Source: Streptosporangium lutulentum (lineage in GTDB: Bacteria > Actinomycetota > Actinomycetes > Streptosporangiales > Streptosporangiaceae). Taken from it: a stretch of 64,000 bases of DNA. Location of the stretch: contig NZ_JAUSQU010000001.1 of NCBI RefSeq assembly GCF_030811455.1, positions 992,001 to 1,056,000 of the forward strand, in the 5' to 3' direction. The number at the start of each line of letters is the position of its first letter. Positions within the stretch are counted from its first letter, which is position 1. Both the position numbers and the translations under genes were made by a program. Of the stretch, positions 35,863 through 45,149 are shown in pieces. The notes beneath the pieces were generated by a model. The model saw nothing but the letters and a program-made list of their open reading frames with translations, ran no database searches and had not been told where the DNA came from.

Positions 35863-35912
35863 CCGCCCACGATAACGCCGCGTGATGCGGAGTGCCTTTT
35901 CCCCGCCGCCGA

Positions 35913-36761
35913 TCACACCTCGGCGTTCCGCTCCAGCCACGCGACGATGTGCTCCACATAGCTTTCAACGTTCAGCAGGGGCTTGCCGTCGAGGGTGAGC
36001 ACCGCGATGAGGTGCCCGACGTCGAACACCCCGTCCCAGATCCGGGCGCGCCGGTAGGTCTCGCCGTCGACGGCTTCGCGGACGTTCTCCCAGCCGTGCC
36101 ACGCCATGAAGGCGGCGTCGACCGCCGGGTCGAACCGCAGGGCCAGGTCCCAGTCCAGGACGCCGATCAGCTTGCCGTCCTCACCCCAATGGACGTTCCC
36201 GGCGCCGAGATCGCCGTGGACGAGCGCGTCCGGGACCGGTTCCAGGGCCAGCGCCTCCTCCAGGCGCCGCCGGCCTTCGGCCTGCCATTTCCCGGGGAAG
36301 CGCGGGATGACGTCCTCGGCCAGGACCTCGTCCCAGCGGCGGCCGCCCGTGGACTCGAGCGGCGCGTCGAGCACGGCTCTCAGCTCCGGAGTGAGGGGAA
36401 GCTCCCGCAGCGCACCGAGAAGCTCGCCGATCCTCGCCGGATCACCCTCGCCCTCGGGCAGTGGGGCGCCGTCGATCCAGGAGACGGCCACGGCCGCCTG
36501 ATCCCCGAACATCGTCACCGGCGTCAACGGCTCCGGCACCGCGAACGGCAGCCCGGAAGCCGCGATCACCCGCAGCAGTTCGGTCCGGCGCGGCATGGCC
36601 TCCGCCGCCGCCGGGCGCCGGCTGATCCGCACGGCCGCGACACCGGGAAGCAGAACGACGTGATGGATCTGGCCCCGGCCGAGGCGTGCCGTGTCAAGGG
36701 GGGCGCCCGGCACGAGCGCGTCGGCTATCTCCAGCAACGGGGCAGGTATCGGGTCACTCAC
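35913..36761 (-). CDS. Aminoglycoside phosphotransferase (APH)-fold kinase
   Basis: This 282-residue small-molecule kinase has the catalytic loop LVHGDLGAGNVHW (HxDxxxxN) and the metal motif GVLDWDLALRFDP. The N-lobe AAVRISRRPAAAEAMPRRTE holds the ATP lysine/arginine region. The family includes aminoglycoside, macrolide, homoserine and choline kinases. With no antibiotic genes next to it, the substrate is open. Confidence 0.92.
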   Translation of the reverse strand: MSDPIPAPLLEIADALVPGAPLDTARLGRGQIHHVVLLPGVAAVRISRRPAAAEAMPRRTELLRVIAASGLPFAVPEPLTPVTMFGDQAAVAVSWIDGAPLPEGEGDPARIGELLGALRELPLTPELRAVLDAPLESTGGRRWDEVLAEDVIPRFPGKWQAEGRRRLEEALALEPVPDALVHGDLGAGNVHWGEDGKLIGVLDWDLALRFDPAVDAAFMAWHGWENVREAVDGETYRRARIWDGVFDVGHLIAVLTLDGKPLLNVESYVEHIVAWLERNAEV

Positions 36762-36859
36762 GCTTCGGCCTCTTCCTTCGAAAACTCACCGGTCGACAGT
36801 AGACCTTCGACGCCACGGGAAAAGACGCCGGTGGGCATCGAGCCGGGCGGAGACCACCG

Positions 36860-37936
36860 TCAGGCGGCGACGCCGCGAGCCGGGAGTCCGTGCGGGCGCG
36901 CCTCCGCCAGAACCGTCTCGGCGCCGGCTCCGAGCCGTACGGCCAGCTGGAAACGGTGCCGCTCACCGACCCTGCGCGGTTCGAAGGAGACGTGGGCGAA
37001 GCCCGCCTCCGGGGTGCTGGACGCCGCGAGCCGGTCCAGTTCGTGGTCGACCCGTGCCCACTCGGCGGCCGGGACGTACTGGCGCATGATCGAGTGCCAG
37101 ATCACGGTGAGCGTGCCGGGCTCCAGCCGGACGCCCGCGAGGAAGTCGGCGGCGCCGGCGGTCTCGACCTCGGCCGGCACGCGGGCGGCCAGGCGCAGGG
37201 CACCGTCGAGCCGTGCGGCGCGGGCGATCTGGTCCGGCCAGACGTAGGCCCGCAGGGCCAGCGCGCCGCCGGGTGACAGCGGGTCGATGGGGGTCAGGTC
37301 GCAGCCACGCCGCTCGACGATGTCCAGGGCCGGATGCTCGGCTGCGGCTTTCGCCAGCCACGCGGGCGGAGCACCGTGCCAGGCCTCCTCCAGGAGGACC
37401 GGCGAGTCGGCCGGGCCCCAGGCGAAGTCCTCGTGGACGAAGCGGAAACGGTCGGCCCGCAGGTTGAGCCCCGCGCTGGAGCCCAGCTCGAACAGCCTGA
37501 TCGGCAGCGGGCCGGCGTGCGTGGCCCTCAGCAGGCCGGCGATCAGGAGATTGGCCCGGCCGACCTCGTTGGTCTGCGGCGGGCGGGTCATCCAGTCGCG
37601 GACCGCCTCCGTCTCGGCGGCGACGGCGGCCCGGAAGGCGTGCCAGCAGGCATCGGGCCCGGCCGGGTCGAAGGCGCCCCCCGCGCTGGGATAGTGGGCG
37701 GCCAGGTCGGGGCCGCGGCCGGTGAGGACGAGAGCGTGCACCCCGCCGAGCAGCCGCAGCGCGACGGCGTCGGGTCCGGGCGCGTCCTCGTATCCGGCGA
37801 GCGCCTCCGCGCAGGGACCTCCGGCACGGACGTCCTGCGCCACCCGCTCCAGCAGGAACGCGTAGAGCGGCGAGCCGAGGCTCGCGCAGCTCCGCGCCTG
37901 ATGCTCGACCATGACGGCGACACGCTCGCGGGACAT
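36860..37936 (-). CDS. DUF2332-family protein
   Basis: I chose ATG 37936, preceded by GAGGAGGA, giving 358 residues. Recognisable features are ARSCASLGSPLYAFLLERVA, QTNEVGRANLL, the Rossmann-like RLFELGSSAGLNLRADRF and LTVIWHSIMRQYVP. The LFELGSSAGLNL motif resembles SAM-binding loops, so a methyltransferase role is plausible but unproved. It is a widespread actinobacterial family. Confidence 0.85.
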   Translation of the reverse strand: MSRERVAVMVEHQARSCASLGSPLYAFLLERVAQDVRAGGPCAEALAGYEDAPGPDAVALRLLGGVHALVLTGRGPDLAAHYPSAGGAFDPAGPDACWHAFRAAVAAETEAVRDWMTRPPQTNEVGRANLLIAGLLRATHAGPLPIRLFELGSSAGLNLRADRFRFVHEDFAWGPADSPVLLEEAWHGAPPAWLAKAAAEHPALDIVERRGCDLTPIDPLSPGGALALRAYVWPDQIARAARLDGALRLAARVPAEVETAGAADFLAGVRLEPGTLTVIWHSIMRQYVPAAEWARVDHELDRLAASSTPEAGFAHVSFEPRRVGERHRFQLAVRLGAGAETVLAEARPHGLPARGVAA

Positions 37937-38178
37937 GGGGTCCTCCTCATCCGGATAACGAGGATCATCCACCCGCGACGGCCGGCGGAGCAGAGCCGAA
38001 CGGTGTGAACCGCGTCACGGCGGGTCGTGACAGCGGGAGCGCCGAATCCCCGGCGCTGCTCGCCGGCGCTGCTCGCCGGCGCTGCCGAACCCGGCCCCGA
38101 AACCCCGCGGCGATCGAACGCCACGCGAAGCGGGCCCGCCGGCGACGGCTGACCTGACGAGACGTCCAGGCGGTGTGA

Positions 38179-38218
38179 AACGCCCTCCCCGCCCTCGTGA
38201 GAGGACGGGCAGGGCGTT
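38179..38218. terminator. Hairpin in the intergenic region before the NADAR remnant
   Basis: AACGCCCT pairs with AGGGCGTT, and inner CCTC/GAGG pairs extend the stem around a GTGA loop. Confidence 0.45.
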
Positions 38219-38358
38219 CGTATGTCCGAAGGCGGCCGGTTTTCCCGGGCCGACCACCTCGGCGCACCGCCTCACGACGACGCGATCTCGGGTGCTCCCG
38301 AAGGGTCGCTCCGGGCACGAGACGATCATGATGCTACCGTCCGTCGCCCGGTCGATGA

Positions 38359-38487
38359 TCACATCCGCCGGCTCCCGTCCTGGTGGCCGACGACGAGCGG
38401 GCCGAGGACCCGGCGCGGTGGAACGGCCTGAACCTGCTCGGCTTCGCCCTCATGAACGTGCGGCAGACCCTGCTGGAGCACGCGTAG
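38359..38487 (+). pseudogene. Remnant of a NADAR-domain protein (C-terminal end only)
   Basis: A frame following a stop codon encodes PVLVADDERAEDPARWNGLN then LLGFALMNVRQTLLEHA and stops at 38485-38487. The W-x-G-x-NLLGFALMxVR pattern is the C-terminal signature of NADAR/YbiA-type N-glycosidases. The rest of the domain is not found upstream in any frame, so this is a truncated copy, probably left by deletion. Confidence 0.7.
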
Positions 38488-38558
38488 GCCGGGTCAAGGG
38501 CGTCCGGACGCCCTTGACTCGTGGTCCCGGCGGTTAACCGCTCCGGCGCAGAGGCCGA

Positions 38559-41500
38559 TCAACCGGCGGGGGCGAACCTCGGGAGTGGGTGGACGTGCAC
38601 CCGGTCCTCCGAAAGTTCGGCCCGAGCCAGATCGGTCAGATGGTTGTGGTGGGTGAAAACGATCATTTGGAATCGGTCGGCCATTTCGTCCAGCACGCCC
38701 AGGGTCGCGCGGGCGCGTTGGTCGTCGAAGGTCATGAAGATGTCGTCCACGACGAAGGGCAGGGTGTGCTCCTCCTCGGCGTACAGTTCCAGCGACGCCA
38801 GCCGCAGTGAGAGATAGAGCTGGTCCCGTGTGCCCTCGCTGAGCTGGCCGACCTTGAGGAGGTGGGCTCCGCGTCGCGCCAGTACGACGGGGGAGTCCTC
38901 TTCCTGATCGAGCTCCAGGCCGTTGAACCCGTCCAGGGTCAGTCTCCCGAACAGCTGACTCGCCCTGGCCAGAATCGGATCCTGCTGCGACTGCCGATAT
39001 TCCTCGATGCATCCGCTGAGAATGCTGCGGGCTATCTGCAGGCGAAGATATTCCTCACTCTCCTCCACCAAGGCCGCGGCGGTGATTTCGGCGTCCGCGG
39101 CGGCTTGAGCGGCCTCAGCCGAGCCGTCAAGCCGCGCGAGTTCGTTCTTTCTCTCGCCGGAGAGCGTGGACTGGGCGGTTTGCTGCGTTTCCAGCACGGC
39201 GACGCGGTCCGTGAGCTCGTCCAGCTCGGCCTGGAGCCGGTCGGGGTCTGCGTCCGCGGCTTCCGCCATGAGGATCTGGAGATCTTCTCCGACGGAGGGG
39301 ATCGTCGCGGTCACCTCCGTGAGAGTGGATATCAGACCGGTGTGCCGTTCGCGCCGCCGTACGGCCTCGCTCAGGGCTTCGACACCGTCCACCCAGGACT
39401 TCTCGGCGAGCCCGGCGAGCTCCGTCCCCAGCCGTCCGGCGGTTTCCTGGAGATCATCGACAGCCGTCATAAGTCTGCCGTTCTCGGTCCGCAGGAATAC
39501 ACGTCTTTCGGCGGCGGAGCGGTTCGCCCTGGCTTCCTTGTGGAGGTTCTCCATGAGTTCGTGGCGTTCGGTCTCGTCGTCGGGGAACCGCCGGCCGCAC
39601 GCGGCGGCGATGGTCTCCAGTGCCGTGTGGAACCGTTCCACCACGGCTGTGTCCTGCTCCGCGCTCTTCTCGCTCTTGACGGCCTCGGCCGTCGCGGTCG
39701 CCACCTGTTCGAGCCGGTCCAGGTCGGCGAGGGCCTCGACGGTGTCACGGTCGGCCGGCAGTTCGGCTCGGACAAGTAGCTTGTCCCAGTCGCACTTCCA
39801 CGCACTCAGATCACGCTTGTGATCGGTGACCTGGGCATCTGCCTCTTCCAGCTCGTCGCGAGCCATGGTGATCCGCTCCTCGCAAGCGGTGCGCTCCTGC
39901 GCCGCCACGTCATGAAGAGCCAACCGGGTCTCGGCGATCTCCTGGAGTTCGGGCAGCTCCGCCAGGGCGTTCTCCGCGTTCAGCGACGCGGCTCCCTCGG
40001 GGATACGCAGCTCCTCCCGGAGCCGCGCCATGTGCTGGGCGGCTCGCCCCCGCAGAGACGCGAGCGTGGCCCGCACGTCGGCAAGCTCGCTGACACCCTC
40101 ACGGAGTCTTCCGGCGTTTTCCAATGTGGTGGGAGCGGCATTGGGGGTGGGCCGGGGCCCGGCGAAGTCCTTCCAGAGATGGATCCACTCGGCCTCCAGT
40201 TCCTCGGCGCGGCGGTCGAGGACGGATAGCTCTTCGCCGAGCTCGTCCAGCCTGCGCTCATCGCCACCGATCTGGAGCTCCAGTTGGTAGCGCTTCGCGA
40301 CCCGGTCCGCCTCTTTTCGCATCTGGTCGGCGAGTTGGTCGGCCCGATCCAACGCGAGCTTGAACCCTTCGGCCCTCGCGTGCTCCCCATCACGGATCTC
40401 CGTCCAGAGGGCGTCGCGGGCGGATCGTGCGGCGGCGAGGTCGTCGTCGGTGGGCGGTGGGTCGTTGTTCAGCAGGGCTGCCAGGGACAAGCGCTCATCC
40501 GCCAGCTGCTTCGTCAGCTCCTTCGTGCTTTTGGCCAGATCCCGCCGGTCCCGCTTGAACTCACTCAGAGCGCCGGTATGTGCTTCGATCTCCGCGCGGG
40601 CGGGCAGCACGATGGTTCCCGCGTCCGTTACGGCGAGCGCCGTCAGCTTCAGGTCGCGCAGGATCTGCTCGATGATGCCGTGGATCCGCCGTTCGTCCTC
40701 GTCGGCGGTGGCCATCCGGCTGAGCAGGTCTGCGGGAACGGCGGCGAGGACGGCACGCAGTGGTCCGCTGTCCTCGGCGGGCGGAAGCTCGCTGAGCCTC
40801 TTCTCCGCCTCCTCCAGCCTGCGCCTCCGTTTGTCCAGGGCCTGGAGGCCCTGTGCCAGCGCGGACTCCACCACGGTGCGTCGTTCGTGGAGTTCTTGGG
40901 CGCGCGTTCGCACGGACCGAGGAACCTTGTAGCGGACGGAGTCGCTCAGTGAGGCGTCTGGATGCACCTGGCGCAGGAGTGACTCCGCCTCGTCACGAAG
41001 TTCGGCCGCGACACCGGCGGATCTCGCGAGCCGCTGCGCGGCGTTCAAGGCGGCTTTGCGGTCCTGGGAAAGGCTCTCGATCGCGTCGTCAACGGCGAGG
41101 AGGTCATCGTCGACGGTCAGTTCGTCCAGTTCGTGTACCGCCTCGTCGAGGCGTCGCCGGGTGCCGACCAGGCTGTCCTTCGCGACTCGCAGTTCCTCCA
41201 GCAGCCCGGGGAGGCGTTCGACCGCCTCCTTCGGCGCCAGGACGCCTTTCGCGAGTACCTCGTCGATTTGGGCGAGGAGCGTACGGCGCCGGTCCAGCGC
41301 GGGGAGCGCCTGGCTGAGCCGCTTGAGGCGTGAGTGCTCACTCCTGATCTGCTTCAGCTCTGCGGTCAGTTGAGCGAGGGATTCCCTCACAACCATGACT
41401 TCCCGCTCCCGCTGGGCGTACTCCTGCGGCTGGAGCGACGCGGTGCGCTGGCGATCCCGAGCCTGCTTCAGTGCGGCGATCCGGGTGTTGATCCGTGGTT

Positions 41501-42026
41501 TGAGGCCCCGCTGCTTGTAAAGCGCGTCGATGCGCTCGTCGATGACCCGCAGGGTATCGGAGAGCCGGAGCCCGGATCGGGAGGCGGCCAGGGCCTGCCT
41601 GAAATCCCCTCCACCGCGTGCCAGTGTTTCACCGCCCTTACGTAGTTCCGTGCTGGTCAGGGCGAATACCGAGGTGAACGTCGTCTGATCGATCCCGCTC
41701 AGAGCGGCATCGAGGACCGCCTGGTTCATAGGCGATCCGTCTGAGTCGAGCAGCGATGTGTTACGGGACTTGGTTCTGACGATCTCCAAGGCTTCACCGC
41801 TGGAGTCCCGGATCAGCGCGCCGAGACGTAGGGCGCCCTTGGCATGGACGAAGTCGTACGGCGAGCGCATGTCGATGCCGTACAGGAGCTGGTCGAGGGC
41901 GCGCAGGGCTGTCGACTTGCCCGCCTCGTTCGGCCCGGTGACCAGATGGATGCCCGGAGCGGACAGATCCAGGCTCGTCCCGGTGAAGGGACCGAACGCG
42001 GTGAGATCCAGCCTGTCGATCCTCAT
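38559..42026 (-). CDS. yhaN: YhaN-type SMC-like ATPase of an SbcCD/Rad50-like complex
   Basis: This 1155-residue ATPase has split ABC halves joined by a long coiled coil. Walker A is GPNEAGKST (about 31-39). The coiled coil, rich in E, R, L and A, runs from about 170 to 1000. The signature LSEGTRDQLYLSLRLA, Walker B LPFVVDDIFMTFDD and switch FTHHNHL lie near the C-terminus. No CxxC zinc hook is visible, as in the YhaN group rather than Rad50. Its ATG overlaps the stop of the metallophosphoesterase (ATGA), so the two form a complex. A DNA end-processing, repair or phage-defence role is inferred from SbcCD and the genomic setting. Confidence 0.9.
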   Translation of the reverse strand: MRIDRLDLTAFGPFTGTSLDLSAPGIHLVTGPNEAGKSTALRALDQLLYGIDMRSPYDFVHAKGALRLGALIRDSSGEALEIVRTKSRNTSLLDSDGSPMNQAVLDAALSGIDQTTFTSVFALTSTELRKGGETLARGGGDFRQALAASRSGLRLSDTLRVIDERIDALYKQRGLKPRINTRIAALKQARDRQRTASLQPQEYAQREREVMVVRESLAQLTAELKQIRSEHSRLKRLSQALPALDRRRTLLAQIDEVLAKGVLAPKEAVERLPGLLEELRVAKDSLVGTRRRLDEAVHELDELTVDDDLLAVDDAIESLSQDRKAALNAAQRLARSAGVAAELRDEAESLLRQVHPDASLSDSVRYKVPRSVRTRAQELHERRTVVESALAQGLQALDKRRRRLEEAEKRLSELPPAEDSGPLRAVLAAVPADLLSRMATADEDERRIHGIIEQILRDLKLTALAVTDAGTIVLPARAEIEAHTGALSEFKRDRRDLAKSTKELTKQLADERLSLAALLNNDPPPTDDDLAAARSARDALWTEIRDGEHARAEGFKLALDRADQLADQMRKEADRVAKRYQLELQIGGDERRLDELGEELSVLDRRAEELEAEWIHLWKDFAGPRPTPNAAPTTLENAGRLREGVSELADVRATLASLRGRAAQHMARLREELRIPEGAASLNAENALAELPELQEIAETRLALHDVAAQERTACEERITMARDELEEADAQVTDHKRDLSAWKCDWDKLLVRAELPADRDTVEALADLDRLEQVATATAEAVKSEKSAEQDTAVVERFHTALETIAAACGRRFPDDETERHELMENLHKEARANRSAAERRVFLRTENGRLMTAVDDLQETAGRLGTELAGLAEKSWVDGVEALSEAVRRRERHTGLISTLTEVTATIPSVGEDLQILMAEAADADPDRLQAELDELTDRVAVLETQQTAQSTLSGERKNELARLDGSAEAAQAAADAEITAAALVEESEEYLRLQIARSILSGCIEEYRQSQQDPILARASQLFGRLTLDGFNGLELDQEEDSPVVLARRGAHLLKVGQLSEGTRDQLYLSLRLASLELYAEEEHTLPFVVDDIFMTFDDQRARATLGVLDEMADRFQMIVFTHHNHLTDLARAELSEDRVHVHPLPRFAPAG

Positions 42027-43255
42027 CGGCTCCGGCCTTCCGTGATCATGGATTCCAGTAGGTCGATGGCACCGTCGCCGATACGTTGCAGCCACTCCGA
42101 ATTCTCGGGGCGGATTCCGTCGCGGCCGAGAGCCTCCGGCGGCAAGACCGGGTAGAGAGGGCTGCCGGTAACCAGCTTTCGCAGGGCGTCCTCGTTGGCA
42201 CGCAGCACCTTGGCGGTGCGTCGGAGGTCGGCGAGCAGCCCCGCCGCGCCCTCGTCCGGTGTGTCCGGCGGCTGGGTCTCGTTCCGTACCTTCTCCACCC
42301 ACAGTTCGCCGAGGTCGTTGGCGAGTGAGCGGACCTCGTTGACGAACCGGTGCTCCTCACGCCAGAGCTCCAGATGGGCGGCACTGCGGCCGGTGACGCT
42401 GACCCGGACCGCCCGCAACGGCCCCGGAGGAAGGACTCTGAGCTGGTGGCTCACCAGGTCGGCGGCTGAGTCGAGGTCGTCCGCCTCCGAGATGTCGACC
42501 CGCAGATGCTCCCAGCGGGCCACATCCAGATCGTGGTGTACAGCGGAGACGACCCGGAGGTCTTCGACGGTGACCAGGGTGCAGCCCTTCGGCCCGGTCT
42601 CCCGGGCGTGACGGCCCTGGATGTTTCCGGGGAAGACGATCCACGGGTCCTCTGAGACGACCTCGCGGGTGTGCACGTGACCCAGTGCCCAGTAGTCGTA
42701 GCCCTTTGAGGAGAGGTCGTTCACCGTGCAGGGCGCGTAGTTGTCATGGCCGTCCCGCCCGGTCAGCGCGGTGTGCAGCAGCCCGACGTTGAACAGGTCG
42801 CGGCAGGGCGCGGGGTAGGACAGGGCGAGGTTGTCGGTGACGTCGCGATGGGCGAACCCCTGCCCGTGCACGGCCAGTCCCCGGGCCTCGTCGCGCACGG
42901 TCTGAGGCTCGTTGATGTCGAGCATGTGGACGTTGTCCGGCAGCCGTAGCTGCCTGGTCATCCGGTTCTGCGCGTCGTGGTTGCCGGAGACCAGGTAGAC
43001 GGGGATGCCCTCGCGGCCGAGCAGCGACATCTGCCTGCCGAAGAACAGGCCCGTCTGGAAATCGGGCCAGTCACCGTCGTAGACGTCACCCGCCAGTAGC
43101 ACCCCGTCCACCGACTCGGATATGGCGAGGGCGACGAGATTCTCCAGCGCGCGCCTGGAAGCGGTACGCAGTTTCTCGGCCGGGGCGCCTTCGTAGGCCG
43201 ACAGTCCGCGGAGCGGGCTGTCGATGTGAAGATCTGCGGCATGGAGAAGTTTCAC
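42023..43255 (-). CDS. yhaO: YhaO/SbcD-like metallophosphoesterase (Mre11-type nuclease subunit)
   Basis: This 410-residue protein has the five phosphoesterase motifs: ADLHIDSPL, LAGDVYDGDW, VSGNHDAQN, GLLHTAL and WALGHVHTRE. These bind two metal ions and cut DNA in Mre11/SbcD homologues. The C-terminal 150 residues form a helical partner-binding segment. It starts at GTG 43255 after AAGGAA. It is the first gene of the pair with YhaN and is expected to be its nuclease subunit. Confidence 0.93.
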   Translation of the reverse strand: MKLLHAADLHIDSPLRGLSAYEGAPAEKLRTASRRALENLVALAISESVDGVLLAGDVYDGDWPDFQTGLFFGRQMSLLGREGIPVYLVSGNHDAQNRMTRQLRLPDNVHMLDINEPQTVRDEARGLAVHGQGFAHRDVTDNLALSYPAPCRDLFNVGLLHTALTGRDGHDNYAPCTVNDLSSKGYDYWALGHVHTREVVSEDPWIVFPGNIQGRHARETGPKGCTLVTVEDLRVVSAVHHDLDVARWEHLRVDISEADDLDSAADLVSHQLRVLPPGPLRAVRVSVTGRSAAHLELWREEHRFVNEVRSLANDLGELWVEKVRNETQPPDTPDEGAAGLLADLRRTAKVLRANEDALRKLVTGSPLYPVLPPEALGRDGIRPENSEWLQRIGDGAIDLLESMITEGRSR

Positions 43256-43414
43256 TCAGATTCCTTCTCATGGGGGAAGACACACGCTGATCACTGATGA
43301 TGACGTGCAGAAAAGTCAAAGATGGTGTTAATGATGAAAACGTTGATTCGTTCCAGTATCCGTAGCCGTTGAGAGCGTGGAGCCGGACGTGCTCCGGCCC
43401 CACGCCGTGGAAGA

Positions 43415-44017
43415 TCAGCGGCGGGTGAGGGACCAGGCGCCGTCGGCTTTGACGGTGACCAGGCGAGTGCCGGTGGGCAGCAGAGCGTTGCCCTTGTAGG
43501 CATCGATCTTGTTGAAGAGCAGGTCGCCGTAGGGCCCGACGCGGGTGTAGCCGAAGACGATGAAGTTGCTCTCGCCCTTGTGAGCGGCGCTGACGGTGCG
43601 CAGGCCGCGCGTGGGGGAGAGCTTGAGGACCTGGTCGCCCTCGCCGCGGATGGTGCCGGCGCACCAGCAGCGGGCCTTGGTCACGGGCTTGAACCGGGCG
43701 GTCCAGGCGCCGTCGGCCTTGATCTCCAGAGCGGCGATGGCGCTGCCGGCGGTGGAGTTGTAGAGCACGGTGCCCTTGTACGGGCCGATCGTGTTGGCCA
43801 GAAGGTCCTGCTTCTTCCCGCGCTGGTTGACGGCCCAGACGATGAAGTTGGATTCACCGTTGTGGCTGAACTCCAGGAGGCCGGGGGTCTTGGTGGCACT
43901 GATGCGAACAACCTGGTCGCCCTCGCCGCTGTAGGTCTTGTCGGCGTGTGCGGTGGCGGTGCCGGCGGTGAGGGTGGCGGCGGCCAGAACGAGCACGGTC
44001 AGAGCACGCTTGAACAT
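43415..44017 (-). CDS. Secreted protein with two copies of a beta-rich domain
   Basis: This 200-residue protein has a clear signal peptide (about 1-25, cleaved near AHA-DK). The mature part is two repeats of about 80 residues. Each begins GEGDQV, contains GESNFIV, a G/D-LL-N segment, PYKG or AYKG, and ends K-ADGAW. This looks like an internal duplication of a small beta-sandwich domain. I recognise no enzyme motif. A secreted binding protein is most likely. ATG 44017 follows AGGGAGTT. Confidence 0.85.
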   Translation of the reverse strand: MFKRALTVLVLAAATLTAGTATAHADKTYSGEGDQVVRISATKTPGLLEFSHNGESNFIVWAVNQRGKKQDLLANTIGPYKGTVLYNSTAGSAIAALEIKADGAWTARFKPVTKARCWCAGTIRGEGDQVLKLSPTRGLRTVSAAHKGESNFIVFGYTRVGPYGDLLFNKIDAYKGNALLPTGTRLVTVKADGAWSLTRR

Positions 44018-44139
44018 GGGGAACTCCCTAACGGGGGTTGGTTCGGGGGAGATGGGATCGTCGGCGACGCGCAGGAGGGCGTCGCAGCCTTGACCGCCCG
44101 CGCCCGGTTGGCAGGCGGCCGAGTTTTCCGGGGGAATGC

Positions 44140-44988
44140 TCAGGCGGCCATGGGCCGCTGGTGCCAGGAGGATAGGAAGGAGGAGACGAGGTCGGTGGCC
44201 CGGCCTGTCGCGTCGAACCGCTCGGTGACGCGTCGGCGGGCGATGGAGGCCAGGGAGTCGGCCGCTTCGTTGAGCAGGTGCCCGGAGTGTCCCTTGACAT
44301 GCTGGAACACGAGCCCGTCGGCCTCAGCCACGTGCTCGGCGAGACGGACCAGGCTAGGTGCGCCGCGTCGGCGGGGCCGCAGGTCGTAGCCGTCGGGCAT
44401 GAGCTCGGTGTCGCCTCGCTGCCAGGCCCGCAGGAAGCTCAACGCGCTCAGGCTGTCCACCAGCAGGACCTCGGGGTTGCCCGCGGCTCGGAGCAGGAGA
44501 TCGACCGCGCGCAGCTCACTGACCAGAACTTTGGACGTGCCAGTGGGGTCGCGGTGGTCGGTGACCCAGCCACGCAGACCCCAGGAACCTTGGCTCGTGA
44601 TGTAGCCGATCCCGCCGACCCCGTTCTTCCAGCTGGCGTCGGTGGCGGCCGTCAACGGTCCGGCGGCATCCCACCGCCCCGTCACTCTGCCGTGGTTTCC
44701 GGGAACGTTCCTGACCGACCTGAGGCCACGGCGCCCGCACTTGGTCGCGTGTGAGGTCAGCCAGGCACTCCTTTCCGCGGTGGTGAGCAGTCGCTCGGCC
44801 GCGGAGATGTCGCCGAAGAGCGCGGCGGTGAAGGCGAGACGGACGGAGTCGCGGACGTTTCCGCAGGCAGGACAGTTGGATCGGCCCGTCGCGTAGAGCT
44901 TGAGCGTCTCAGCGCGACGGGCTAGATCGGACGGGAGCAGCTCAAGGGCCGCCCGGAACTCGTCGATCCGCAGGGGGGAATTGATCAT
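44140..44988 (-). CDS. RNase H-fold protein with an N-terminal Cys-rich helical segment
   Basis: ATG 44988 has AAGGAG upstream and gives 282 residues. Residues about 110-270 carry an RNase HI-like fold with the acidic residues in place: TDASWKNGVGGIGYI (Asp), SELRAVDLLL (Glu), LLVDSLSALSF (Asp) and HVKGHSGHLLNEAADSLA (His and final Asp). The N-terminal 100 residues are helical with CPAC and a later Cys, a possible zinc site. It is divergent from the DNA methyltransferase gene. Possible roles are nucleic-acid cleavage in defence or RNA:DNA-hybrid removal. Confidence 0.85.
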   Translation of the reverse strand: MINSPLRIDEFRAALELLPSDLARRAETLKLYATGRSNCPACGNVRDSVRLAFTAALFGDISAAERLLTTAERSAWLTSHATKCGRRGLRSVRNVPGNHGRVTGRWDAAGPLTAATDASWKNGVGGIGYITSQGSWGLRGWVTDHRDPTGTSKVLVSELRAVDLLLRAAGNPEVLLVDSLSALSFLRAWQRGDTELMPDGYDLRPRRRGAPSLVRLAEHVAEADGLVFQHVKGHSGHLLNEAADSLASIARRRVTERFDATGRATDLVSSFLSSWHQRPMAA

Positions 44989-45149
44989 GAGCCGTCGCTC
45001 CTTCCATGTCGATGGTGCAACGTGGCCTACGCCAAACATTAGAGCACGTGTTGATGGAATCAACCAAGATTTTTCGCGACGTTGCTTGAAGTTGGCTCTT
45101 CACGATACGGTTCGATTTACATCGGGGATGCTTGAGGAAGGTGGCTGAC

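Larger units (their letters stand above)
37937..38558. other. Intergenic region with decayed sequence
   Basis: About 620 bases. It contains a direct repeat of CGCTGCTCGCCGG (about 38055-38085), a terminator-like hairpin AACGCCCT...AGGGCGTT (38179-38218), and the NADAR remnant listed separately. No intact gene was found. Confidence 0.6.
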
